Shown here: one piece after another, positions 1 through 9,221 of the stretch | How the letters are laid out: each line of letters opens with the position of its first letter | How positions within the stretch are numbered: the first letter of the stretch is position 1 | NCBI GenBank assembly: GCA_016271365.2 | Contig: CM057459.1 | Location: forward strand, 819,823,001-819,887,000 | Reading direction: 5' to 3' | From: Neoceratodus forsteri | Taxonomy: Eukaryota; Chordata; Ceratodontiformes; Ceratodontidae | DNA length: 64,000 nucleotides | Program-made: the position numbers and the translations under genes | The notes under the pieces: generated by a model | The model's input: the letters and a program-made list of their open reading frames with translations, nothing else | Told to the model about the DNA's origin: nothing | The model's database searches: none

Positions 1-828
1 TCTCTGGCCCCCAGCAAAAATGCAGGAGGAGATGACAGGGAACGAGAAAAAGGAGAGACTGTCAAAATGCACAATACCCAGTCAAAACCCAGCCAGAATT
101 AACTGTATACAATCTATCAGATAGGATACTAACTGACACAGAAATAAAAGTCCTGAACCTGGATCTAAGTTTTGGTTTAACAAAAAAATGTAATACCTCG
201 GAATTAAAAATTGATAAAGAAAAATGTTATCATAAATTAAGATTAAAACATTTTTTTCTGGTACAAGGATGGACAGAACAATGAACATACCAATGGACAA
301 AGACAGATATCAACTAAAGCAAGTATTGGGTATAAAATGTATTTTTGTCCCCTTAGGCAACACAGCCCCCAATGTAGAATTGTTCATAGAGAAGGTGGAT
401 AGAGAAATGGATAAAATTATGAAAACAAGTGAAAATCAAAAAACAAGGTAAAATTTATCAAAGTCACAAAGTGACATTTTAAAGAATCTGGAAGAAGATA
501 ATAATATCATCATCAAACCTTTGGATAAAGGGGAGAAATAGTTATTATCAAATGTGAAAAATATAAACAAGAATGCCTGAGGCAGCTTAATGATGCCACT
601 ACATACAGAGAAGTCTAGAGAATACCTTTTGATACTCTTAAACAGGAAATCAAAGAAATCATCACAGTGGCAAAGGATAGAGGAATGATAGAAGACTGGG
701 TCTATACAGAATTACTTAATTTACATCCATGAATTCCGATATTCTGCTGTCTTCTGAAAATACATAAAGACCCTGAGAACCCTGCAGGTAGACAGATAAT
801 TTCAGGGAGTAGTTCCATAACAGAACCG

Positions 829-1317
829 TTGTCCATATCTGTGGACCACTACATGAAAGACCTTGTACCACTTATTCCCACTTATATTAGAGACTCAAAA
901 CATTGTACACAGCAATTGGATAACTTCAACACTGAACACCCAGAACTTAGGGAGTGTATTCTGGTAACATGCGATGTTAAGGACTTATACACTAGCATAC
1001 CCCCTGATTAGGCCCTAAAAGCAATGAGGGAAGCCCTAAGTAGAAGAGAAGAAAATAAACCAGGTAAGGAATTCTTAATACCACTAATACAGAATTTGTA
1101 TTGAAAAACAACTTTTTTAAGTTTGAAGACAAGAGTTATTTACAGATCAGAGGTACGGCAATGGGGGCAATGCTGACACCAACATATGCCAATCTAATGA
1201 TGGCACAATCTGAGAGAAGACGTGTTGAGAGTGTCACTAATACATTTAAAACAGCCATTTTGCTGTACAAATGCTTTACTGACAACATTTTAATTGTATG
1301 GGGAGAAACAGAACCTC
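829..1317 (+). pseudogene. PLE reverse transcriptase, fingers/palm fragment
   Basis: Two frames make up this piece of the RT. The first (829-1008) ends in the motif-A region 'VTCDVKDLYTSIPPD', followed by a stop at 1009. The second (1101 on) has 'LQIRGTAMGAMLTPTYANL', the family's motif B, and then 'YKCFTDNILIVWGE'. That last stretch corresponds to the motif-C block, normally Y-x-D-D; here the second catalytic Asp is replaced by Asn (TDN). The frame is cut at 1317 by an inserted LINE. PLE RTs are related to telomerase RT and prime synthesis at target nicks. This copy cannot be active. Confidence 0.8.
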
Positions 1318-1325
1318 ATTTATTA
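1318..1325. repeat. Left target-site duplication (ATTTATTA) of the LINE insertion
   Basis: The eight bases attttatta-type motif 'atttatta' here is repeated at 2663-2670 on the other side of the minus-strand LINE. Removing the LINE plus one copy rejoins the PLE frame across the site, which supports this as the true insertion point. Confidence 0.65.
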
Positions 1326-2662
1326 TTTATTTATTTATTGATTTATTTTATTTATTTAATTTTGGTGACCAGGTAGGCCCACTGGGCCCTGAGGTTCCCT
1401 TTTTCAGGGGTGACCCGGGATAATAATACAATTCAAGTACAGGCAAATCATGGTTTCAGTGTTATACAGGCATTGTTTTGCAGTTTGCTTACATGGTTAT
1501 CATCATGATACAGTCTTGTTTACAATGCAGCTAGTCCTAGAATTAAGCATGGCTAGTTGTTGAGAGTTATTGGCAGGAGAGAGATACCATTCCAGGGATG
1601 GAGGATGGGGTTTTTGGGAACTTGGGCCCCAAGTTGTTGGGAGAGGTTTCTTCATTTACACACTTTTTGACAGAGGGTAGTGCTTTTTTGAGCCGAGGGT
1701 AGTGGTAGTGGTAGCGGAGGCGGTTATGTGCCATGGCAGAGGCATGTGCTCGTAACAATCATATGTGCTTTTTGTCAGGGGCAGAAGTTCATGAAAGAGG
1801 AAGCCTCCTGCACTGGAGGTGGGAGGTTGTTCCATAGGTTGGGGGCCAGGGAGGAGAAAGATCTGCCCCGTGCAATTGTTCTTACTCTGGGGACTGCGAG
1901 TAGCCTTCGTTCAGACATCCTTAGCCTCCTAGGGTTGTGTTTTAGTGCTATGGTACCTGCTGTGCTGGGGGGGTGGGCAGGTTTAGCAGTTTATATGTGT
2001 GGACAAGCAGGGGGTATTGCAAGCGGGCGGTCCAGAAGGGCCAGTGAAGTTGGGCCAGTGTATCACAGTGATGGTTTCGTGGATGGTCCTGGGTGGCGAA
2101 GTGAGCCACTTTGTTGTAGAGGATTTGCATCCTTGAGACCTCTTGTTTTGCCATGCCTTGTATTATAGGTGCGGCATAGGTCAGGGTTGGGAGCAGGACG
2201 CTTGAGGCAATGGATATCCTTGCCTCAGGGATTAGCTGGTCCCTGAGGCGATATAAGGTTCCAAGTTTTTGGTGAAGAGTCTTGGTGATGTGGTCCACGT
2301 GGTCCTTGAAAGTCATAGTTTGGTCTAGAGTTAGACATAGGTATTTGAAGGAGGGCACTACGCTGATGCTTTTTTCAGTGAGGGTGGCGAGGTGCAAGGA
2401 TGCTAACCTGTCATGGCCCAGTGATCTGGGCCCAATAAGCATTGCCTTGGTTTTATCAGGGTTTAGCACCATTCTGTTCTCTCTCTCAGCCATGCCTCAA
2501 TGGAGCAGAGGTCCTTTTGGAGGTGAGAGGTGAAGACCCAGTACAACTACATCCCCCAGGGATCAGTAGATGACTGTACCGTCAGCGTACTGGATGACCG
2601 AGCTGTCTCCACAGTTGGTACTTAGCTCGTTGGTGAACAAGGAGAATAGGATTCTCCTTGAA
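1326..2662 (-). mobile_element. 5'-truncated LINE (L2/Rex1-like group) inserted in the PLE
   Basis: This minus-strand element begins, read 5'->3', at about 2662 and ends in an A-rich (AAATA)n-type tail at 1326-1365. Just upstream of the tail, read on the minus strand, is a short conserved end with 'gggtcacccctgaaaaaggg'. The same end appears at 30009-30084 (plus) and 16414-16500 (minus), so these are copies of one family. It carries the C-terminal part of the RT and downstream domain. An 8-bp duplication flanks it. Confidence 0.75.
1948..2493 (-). pseudogene. LINE RT C-terminal domain, partial
   Basis: This open frame of 181 codons starts after the RT active site and has 'LNPDKTKAMLIGP', 'FKYLCLTLDQTMTFKDHVDHI' and 'LLPTLTYAAPII'. 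These are the thumb and post-RT blocks of Jockey-group LINEs (L2, CR1, Rex1). The upstream palm lies in another frame near 2530-2640, where a 'QYAD'-like motif can be read before a broken second Asp. The product would have been the replication enzyme of the element. The frame ends at 1948, and a further fragment in another frame reads on at 1567-1758. It is truncated and dead. Confidence 0.7.
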
Positions 2663-2670
2663 ATTTATTA
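2663..2670. repeat. Right target-site duplication (ATTTATTA)
   Basis: Matches 1318-1325. The PLE reading resumes immediately after it at 2671. Confidence 0.65.
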
Positions 2671-3420
2671 GAATTCAAAGAGTATCTGAATTCATACACT
2701 TCTTTTCTGAGTTTTACAATGGAATATGATAAAAAAGAAATCCAATTTTTTTACTTAAAAATAATAATAATAAGTGAAAATAATCAAATCATCATAGACC
2801 TATACCGGAAACCGACTGATAAAAACATCATTTTACAGTCCACCAGCTACCATCCAAAAGCATTAAAGGAAGGCATCCTATATGAACAGATGCTCAGGGT
2901 GAAATGCAACAGTGGTAACGAAGAGAGATTTAGAAGTAACCTACAGGACATAAAAATAAGATTTAAGGATCGTGGGTATAAAGAAGTGATTTTGACACAA
3001 GCAGAACAGAAAATGCAGAGAACCATGAAACAGGATTTGCTATGAGATAAGGCAATAGAAGATGAAACAGAAAGGATTTGTTTTTTAACCACATTTTCTG
3101 ATTATTTTCCAGAATAAAATGAATCTTATATGGGAATGGAACATCCTACAATCAACAGATGTTGGCAACAAGATCTTTAACACAAAGCCATGGGACACAG
3201 CAAGGAGAACCAAAAATATAAAAAATAAACTGGTACACACACACAACACTGGAAACCAGAAAAACAAGAGACATGGCTTAGCAGAGGCATAAAATAATTT
3301 TTCACTTTTGGACATTGCATACACTGCAATAATGGGAAGTCAAAACAAATTAAAAGTACATACCAAGAAAGAACTTTTGATATCAGAGACCTGATAACTT
3401 CTGACACAGACCACGTAGTC
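2671..3420 (+). pseudogene. PLE RT C-terminal part up to the endonuclease linker
   Basis: The frame that includes the ATG at 2719 contains 'EFKEYLNSYTSF', then 'IDLYRKPTDKN' and 'SYHPKALKEGILYEQMLRVKCN'. All are typical of the PLE thumb region ('TDLYRKPTD', 'SxHP...K..IPYGQ..R'). A second stretch to 3420 has many stops and ends in 'ITSDTDHVVY', the usual lead-in to the GIY-YIG domain. The CR1 fragment starts directly after this motif. Confidence 0.75.
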
Positions 3421-3733
3421 TACTGCAATAGAGTTGATACACAAGGTGGGGTGGAAAGGATGAAAAGGGGTTGTCAGTATCTCACCCCGTATTGAGTACT
3501 CTTCCCCTGGGTTTTTGTTTTCCAGGTGCATTACTTTGCACTTCTTTGCATTGAATCTAAGCTGCCATACATTTGACCATTCCTCCACCCTTGCCAAGCC
3601 CCTTTTCATCCTTTCCACCCCACCTTGTGTATCAACCCTATTGCAGATCTTTGTGTCATCTGCAAAGAGACATACTTTCCTTTCCAGTCCTTCTGCAATG
3701 TCACTTATAAAGACATTAAAAGACTATCTATAG
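3421..3733. mobile_element. CR1 RT fragment present in both orientations (inverted junction)
   Basis: Bases 3423-3473 are a plus-strand CR1 fragment that can be read as 'CNRVDTQGGVERMKRG'. Bases 3474-3733 are a longer CR1 fragment on the minus strand that includes the same 50 bases again (3597-3646 reversed) and continues to 'FNAKKCKVMHLENKNPGEEY'. The two copies form a near-perfect inverted repeat of about 50 bp with a loop of about 120 bp. An inversion during target-primed insertion (twin priming) or two separate insertions could cause this. Confidence 0.75.
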
Positions 3734-3880
3734 CATGTGGATCTCACCTTTTTTTAAATCAATTCTATTATGTATTATATGCATTGCTATTTAATTGGGG
3801 AAAGGAGGAGTAGGAGTTTGAAGAAGGTTGTGCAATAGCTACTTAAACTCTCTTTTTTAGTGTGGATAGGAAGGATAGGA
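3734..3880. other. Short unassigned spacer before CR1 copy A
   Basis: AT-rich sequence with no recognised motif. It may be a remnant of the PLE or the 5' edge of the CR1 leader; I cannot tell which. Confidence 0.3.
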
Positions 3881-4041
3881 ATATAAAAAGCAGTTGCTCA
3901 ATCTATCTAAACGTGTACAACAAAGGGGGTAAGAGAAATAAAGCTAAGAATATTTTGCACTGATAGAGGGGGAAGAGGGGAGATTTGGAGGAGTGTTTGG
4001 CATCCTGCATCTGGAAGGGTGGGGGGAGTAATTGGTGGGCA

Positions 4042-5150
4042 ATGACAGCAATGGGTAGGGTGGTAGGCTGCAACAAGTGCGGTGCACCAATCTTTCTAAA
4101 AATTGCCTGGAGTGTGGGAGGATGTTTAGTGTGAAACCACATAGAGAAACTTAGAAAGGAGACTGAGGGTCTGCAGGAGGAACTAAGACAGGCAAGGTAG
4201 ATTGGGGGTGGGTCTAGCCCAATACTGGAGGAAGGAAGAAGAGGAGATGAGGGAGAGCAATTTAAGCCAACAGTAGTGAGAAGAGGGTCAGAAGAAGGGA
4301 AGCAGAGACAAAGGGGCCCAGGCCAGGAAGAACGATTGCCGGGGAAACCAGGTCAGGAGACAAAAGACAAATGGAAGGAGGAGATAGGGACTTGTGAGGG
4401 GAGGCAAAGAAGTGGCAAAAGTCATGGAATGGAAAGGAGAGAACAGGTTATTATGCAGAGAGAGGGAGCTGGCATTTGTGAAGGGTCTTCTGAAAATAGT
4501 TTTGCACTGCTAGAGAGGAAGAAGGTGGAGGAGGGAAATGATGAAATTAGAGGAGTAACTGATAAATGCCTGCACCAAACTGGAGCGGGGGAAAGTTCTG
4601 CTGGGAGAATTGCAACAGGTGCAAAAGGGGGAAATAATGTGCAGGAGGAAGACGAGGAGCTGAAAATGAGAGAGGGAGATGAATGGAAGCAAGCAGGGAG
4701 TAAGAGTGGTGGAATCTTAGTGCTGGGGGACTCAATACTAAGAGGAGTCAGGTGGGGTAGCAAGGGGGAGAAGCATAGTCACATTTGGATGGAGGCCATG
4801 CCAGGAATGACAGTGGAAAGGGTGGGACAATCTGTTCTGAAATATGCTAGAAGGGTAGGGCCAAGCCTCATTTAATTATACATCTTGGGACAAATGACCT
4901 GGCTGACTAGACAGTAGATATAGTCCAGAGGAGGTATGAGGAACTAGCACAATTATGTGAGGGGGCAGGAAGATAAGTAACTTTTTCAGAGATACTTCCA
5001 GTGCCCAAGGCAAGCACAACAAGAAAGCTGAGAATAGAGGAATTTAACGGATGGCTAAGAACCTGGCATTGTGCTAAAGGGTATGGGCTGTTGGGGGTGG
5101 GGAGGGACCTGGGAGGACAGTAGTCTCTATGCCAAGGACAGACTACACAT
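4042..5150 (+). pseudogene. CR1-A ORF1: zinc/coiled-coil N-terminus and SGNH-esterase-like domain
   Basis: I chose the ATG at 4042 because the frame then shows 'GCNKCGAPIFLKIAW...CLV', a CxxC zinc-binding start known from CR1 ORF1, followed by a helical 'EKLRKETEGLQEELRQ' segment. The last Cys codon of the zinc motif is a stop (TGA), and a second stop follows. The same frame is then open from 4276 to 4875. It has 'GGILVLGDSILRG' (block I, GDS nucleophile) near 4710-4745. After a frameshift, 'HLGTNDLAD' is read near 4880-4910 and 'VTFSEILPV' near 4978-5000. These are the blocks of the CR1 ORF1 esterase domain. ORF1 proteins bind element RNA; the esterase role is not settled. Confidence 0.75.
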
Positions 5151-5372
5151 GAGTGAGGAGGGAAAGAAAGTGTTGAAACAGAGGATGGAGGAGTACATAG
5201 AGGAAGTTGGGATTGTAAACTAGGAGTGGGGGTGGCAATTGGGCAAGAGATATGCAGATACCACAGGTTGGGAAACCATATGAGCTTACCCCCATAACAG
5301 TGACAAAGGACAAATGGCAAGTACTATTCGTGATGCTAGTAAAGGAGGGCAGGATGGGGGGGACGGTGGAAG

Positions 5373-6086
5373 GTGGTTACCCTTAATGCTAGGAGCCTTG
5401 GGAGGAAAACTGCAGAGTTACAGGTGCTCATGGCAGAGGAAGAGGTGGACATTGCAGCCATCCCAGAAATATGGGCCATCCAATACAATGACTGGAACCT
5501 GTCTGTACCAGGGTACAGGTTATTTCGTAGGGACAGGGTGATTGGGAAAGGAGGGGGTGTGGCACTATATGTGAAGGAAGGACTGAAGTGTGTTAGGGAG
5601 GAAGGGGAGGAGGGTAGTACGGAGTCACTTTGGATACAAATCTAGGATTCCAAGAATAGGATTCTTAGAATGGGAGTGGTGTACATGCCACCATCTCAGA
5701 CGGAGGAGTTAGACAGGGAACTAGCGGGACAGATCAGGAGGACCTGCGGGAAGGGTAGTGTGGTGATTGTGGGGGACTTCAACATGCCAGGAGCAGACTG
5801 GAGTACCCCAACAACCAGGAACAGAAGGGAGCAGGTACTACTGGATGCATTCCAGGACAGCTTCCTGCTGCAAATGGTCAGTGAATCAACCAGGTTAGGG
5901 AATACCCTTGACCTTGTGTTGGCAAATGGGGACTTTGTGAGAGAACTTACAGTGGAGGAACCACTGTCAGGGAGTGACAACCACTTAGTATGGCTCACAT
6001 TGGATATGGGCAAGGAAGGAGTAGAAACTGGCACAGGATTGCTGGACTTCAGGAGGGCCAACTTTGGGAGGATGGGGAAGTGGTAA
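5373..6086 (+). pseudogene. CR1-A ORF2 N-terminus: APE-type endonuclease
   Basis: The frame at 5373 begins 'MVTLNARSLGRKTAELQVLM' and has 'IPEIWAI', where a TETW motif is usual. After an in-frame stop at 5643, the frame from 5670 has 'GVVYMPPSQ', 'GDFNMPGADW' and 'SGSDNHLVW'. These match the catalytic Asn/Asp and SDH blocks of exonuclease III-like LINE endonucleases. The last block reads SDN instead of SDH, so the catalytic His has diverged. The domain nicks the target DNA to start reverse transcription. It is broken by the stop at 5643 and by a frameshift near 6086. Confidence 0.8.
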
Positions 6087-6486
6087 AAGGGTACCTGGCC
6101 AGAATTCGATCTAGTATGGACACTAACCAGAGGTGGGAGCTCATAAAGCTGGGGATAGTGGAGGCAACCAAAACCTGCTGCAAGGCCCAGAGTAAGAAGG
6201 CTAGGGCTAAGAAACTGAACTGGTTGAGCAAGAAGGTCATGGAAAAGGTAAGAAGGAAAAGAGCTGCCTTTATGAAGTACAAGAAAACAGGAAGTGGGGA
6301 GGACAGGGAGAAGTACTTGACAGAATCGAAGGAGGTGACAAGGGCAGTAAGGGGAGCCAAAGCATCTATGGAACTCAGGCTGGCATAAGGCATTAAGAAG
6401 GGGGAGAAGGACTTCTTTAGGTACATCAAGGAGAAAAGGAGCCGTAAGGACCACATAGTAAGGATTGGGAAGGGAGGGGGGTTGAG

Positions 6487-8105
6487 GTGGAAGCAAGGTG
6501 CAATAAGGAAGAAGCACTAAATGAGTACTCTGCTCAGTATTTACTAAAGAGAAGAGGGGTGACACCCAAAGGGGATAAATGGCAGAAACGGGGAGGGGTG
6601 ACAGATGGAGAAATCATGGAGGGCAGAGTTCGGGGGGGTTTGAAGGCACTGAGGGTGGACAAGGCTCCAGGCCCTGATGGCATCCACCCCAGGGTACTGA
6701 AGGAGCTGGCAGAGGTCCTTGCAGGACCTTTGGCAGACCTATTTAATGCCTCACTACATTTGGAGTGTGTACCTCAGGACTGGAGGATGGCTCATGTGGT
6801 GCCCCTCACAATAGTGGCCTCAAGAATGAACCGGGAAACTACAGACCAGTGAGCCTCACATCCATCGAGGGTAAGCAAATGGAGACTATCCTGAAGGAGA
6901 GGTTGGTGGCCCTCCTAGAGGCCAAAGGACTACGGGACAGCAGACAGCATGGCTTCATATGGGGCAGATCCTGCCAAACCAACCTGGTGGAGTTCTATGA
7001 CTGAGTAACTTGGCAACTGGACAGGGGTCATGCAGTGGATGTCCTGTATCTGGACTTCAGTAAGGCATTCGACTCGGTGCCACATGGAAGGCCTGGAAGT
7101 AAGTTAGTAGGCACAGGGGTGGGTGCAAAGCTGGTGAGATGGGTTGGAAACTGGTTTCAGGAAAGGCAACAGAGGGTGGTGGTGGATGGGGAGCTCTCAC
7201 ACCCAAAGGTAGTGACGAGCGGTGTTCCACAGGGCTCGGTGTTGGGACCAGTGTTGTTTGGGATATTCATTGCAGACAAATCATGGAATATCAAGAGCAA
7301 GATCAGTCTGTTTGCTGATGATACTAAGGTAGGAGCAGTGGTGGATGACCTAGGGGGATGGCAGGGGTTGCAGGATGATCTGGCAAAGCTTGAAACCTGG
7401 TCAGACACCTGGCAACTGGGGTTTAATGCCAAAGACTGCAAGATGCTGCATTTTGGGATGAAGAACCCAAGAAGGAGTTACCAGCTGGGGGGAGTGCAGC
7501 TAGCCCAGACAGAGGAAGAGAAGGATCTGGGGGTGCTCATTACAGGGTCAATGAATAACTCGGCACAATGTAGAAAGGCAGCTGCAAAGGCCAATAAAAT
7601 GCTGGGTTGTATTGCAAGGGTATATCCTTGAGGAGGGAGGAGGTGATTCTGCCACTGTATAAGTCATTAGTTAGACTGCACCTGGAGTACTGCGTGCAGT
7701 ACTGGCGCCCGTATCTGAAGAGGGACATTAAGTTACTGGAGTGGGTGCAGCGCAGGGCGACAAAGATGATCAAGGGGCTGGGGGACTTATCATATGAGAG
7801 GAGGCTGAAGGAGTTGAACATGTACTCATTGGAGGAGAGGAGAGACGGGGGACATGATTGAAACCTTTAAGTACATGAAAGGAATAAACAAGACAGGTAC
7901 AAAGGGGCTGTTCAAAGTAAGGGAGGGGAGGGACACCAGGGGCCATGATATGAGACTGGAGGGAGGAAGGTTCAGGATGGAGATGAGGAGACACTTTTTT
8001 ACAGAGAGGGTGGTGGCTGGGTGGAATGTGTTACCTGCAGAAGTGGTATCCAGTAGAACAGTGGACTGCTTCAAAAGGGGATGGGACAGGACAAGGGAGG
8101 GTTAA
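6487..8105 (+). pseudogene. CR1-A ORF2 reverse transcriptase and C-terminal domain
   Basis: Four overlapping frames together give the RT. They contain 'DKAPGPDGIHPRVLKELA' (6655-6710) and 'RPVSLTSIEGK' (about 6845). Then come 'RQHGFIWGRSCQTNLVEFYD', followed by a TGA, and 'LYLDFSKAFDSVPHG' (motif A). 'SGVPQGSVLGPVLFGIF' (motif B) and 'SLFADDTK' (motif C, both Asp intact) complete the active site. The post-RT part has '[16 protein letters not shown]' and 'MRRHFFTERVVAGWNVLPAEVV' (to 8105), typical of CR1. The active-site residues survive, but stops and shifts at about 6830, 7003, 7631 and 7861 inactivate it. Confidence 0.85.
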
Positions 8106-8227
8106 TGAAGGGGAAGGGTGGAAGGGAGGGGCAGCTGCAGAATAAGGGGTGCTAGCTGCACATTCAAGCAAACTTGATAGACCTCTAGGCCTTTATCTGC
8201 TGGCAAATTTCATATGTTCGTATGTTC

Positions 8228-8620
8228 ATAAATACATAAAATCTGATATAACAAACAAATTAAAAACGTGAGTAATTTATCCAACTCCCTTCCCCCCTCT
8301 TTCTTTTCCCCATTGTGTCTCACTACAGATGGTCCCACAAAAATTACAAATATTTCAAGGGTGTCAGATTTCAGAGGGTATAAATTTCTAGAAACAGGCA
8401 TGTTCCCCCTGCATTATGATGAGCCATAATTGCTTATGAAGCTGAGATTTCTTGAGAATATTATGTTGTTGAAAAGTACTTCATTCTAAATATGGCGCAT
8501 TATTTTTTTGTGTATTTATGCAGCCCCTATGAGTTCTGATGAAGGGACAAGACGTCCCGAAACATATGTAAACACTTAAAGGGAACACAATAAAAGAGTT
8601 TTACGGGAAAAAAGAATAAA
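8228..8620 (+). mobile_element. Probable PLE 3' end with polyadenylation-like signal
   Basis: This stretch follows CR1-A and ends with an 'aataaaag' signal at about 8590-8597 and A-rich sequence. It contains the hammerhead motif at 8524-8583. Hammerheads are known in PLE terminal repeats, and PLE coding sequence lies on the same strand upstream (1-3420). So this may be the tail of the same element, split from it by the CR1 insertion. That link is inference; no RT or GIY-YIG homology is visible in 8228-8520. Confidence 0.45.
8524..8583 (+). ncRNA. Hammerhead ribozyme motif, type I with minimal stem III
   Basis: The conserved core CTGATGA is at 8536-8542 and GAAA at 8559-8562. Stem II is GGGAC (8544-8548) with GTCCC (8554-8558) and a five-base loop. 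Stem III is a two-pair AC...GT stem (8562-8563 with 8568-8569) closed by an ATAT loop, followed by A8570 as the cleavage-site base. Stem I pairs 8528-8535 with 8571-8578, with two internal mismatches, and more C-G pairs can form outside it. One extra A (8543) lies between the core and stem II and could lower activity. The tiny stem III is the form described for Penelope-like elements. Confidence 0.75.
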
Positions 8621-8900
8621 GATACAAAGACAAAGAAAAAGCAAGTGTTCAGATCCTGATCATTGATAAATATTTTTGTGGGTGGCAGTTTCCCTTCTAC
8701 ACAGTTTTTGCTAAAGGTGACACACATATCAGCAGAGTCAGACGCAGGCATTTTTCACCTGATTTGTGCAAGATGTGCCACAACACAGATGATCAGGCAT
8801 GCACATGGTAATTATGGATGTAAAATGGATGAACATCTACCTGACAACAGGTACTAGTCAGCAAAGAAAAACTGTATAATGTGGGGAAAAAATGATTTAC

Positions 8901-9221
8901 CTCAATTCTTTGTCGCATCTCAACAGCCTTGGTCTGTCTGATGTGTGCCTCCTTTCGGTGAGAAAATATGGTAGGTACAGCATCTTTCTTGCAGTGGCAT
9001 TGACCAGGATGAAATACTATGCTTTCTAACACTGATGGATGAATGAGGAACTGATCAGGTTCAAAGTGATCCAAAAAAGAACTCTGTTTTGCTGGTACCC
9101 AGTGCTTCCTTTTCACTGCAGCAATCAACTTTTGCCTACAAATTTTGTCATGTGGAAATCTATAGAAACTACACCTAGATGACGAATCATTTTCACATCT
9201 AAATGCTGAACAGGATGGCAT
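8901..9221 (-). CDS. THAP-domain exon (107 codons), possible gene or P-type transposase start
   Basis: The minus strand from ATG at 9221 reads 'MPSCSAFRC', then 'SFYRFPHDKICRQKLIAAVKRKHWVPAK', 'DHFEPDQF' and 'DAVPTIF'. This is the order of conserved blocks of the C2CH THAP zinc-finger DNA-binding domain. C4, C9 and H52 are present. The third ligand, expected as Cys in 'C-x-x-H', is Phe49, so zinc binding may be impaired. After codon 107 the sequence is GAG|GTAAAT, a good splice donor, which gives a coding exon of exactly 321 bp in phase 0. I see no partner exons. THAP domains occur in host transcription regulators and in P-element-like transposases; the sequence here cannot decide. The frame has no internal stop. 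Confidence 0.65.

Larger units (their letters stand above)
1..3420 (+). mobile_element. Penelope-like retroelement (PLE), decayed and interrupted
   Basis: The plus strand carries a recognisable PLE reverse transcriptase in several frames. An N-terminal block near 100-240 has the 'LNLDLSFG' type motif. A block near 500-610 reads like the PLE 'IKPxDKG...VI...EKY..ECLRQL' motif. A core block with 'DVKDLYTSIPPD' lies at about 970-1010, and 'IRGTAMGAMLTPTYANLMM' at about 1145-1200. The C-terminal part resumes at 2671 with 'IDLYRKPTDKN'. A last block ending in 'DHVVY' at about 3400-3420 marks the start of the linker to the GIY-YIG endonuclease, which is not visible. Stops and frameshifts show the copy is dead. 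A minus-strand LINE (1326-2662) and a CR1 fragment (from 3421) interrupt it. The 5' end lies outside the window. Confidence 0.85.
3880..8227 (+). mobile_element. CR1 LINE copy A, nearly full length, decayed
   Basis: The order is leader, ORF1 (4042 on), ORF2 endonuclease (from about 5373) and RT (6487 to about 8105), then a 3' untranslated end. The element closes with short repeats of the 'tatgttc' type at 8212-8227, as expected for CR1, which ends in short direct repeats rather than poly(A). Its sequence is clearly different from copy B at 43560-48255 and it belongs to another subfamily. The 5' boundary is approximate. Multiple frameshifts make it inactive. Confidence 0.85.

Noticed and set aside
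5696..6565. 289-codon minus-strand frame
   Set aside because: It lies opposite the CR1-A endonuclease/linker and shows no domain; a shadow of a purine-rich coding strand.
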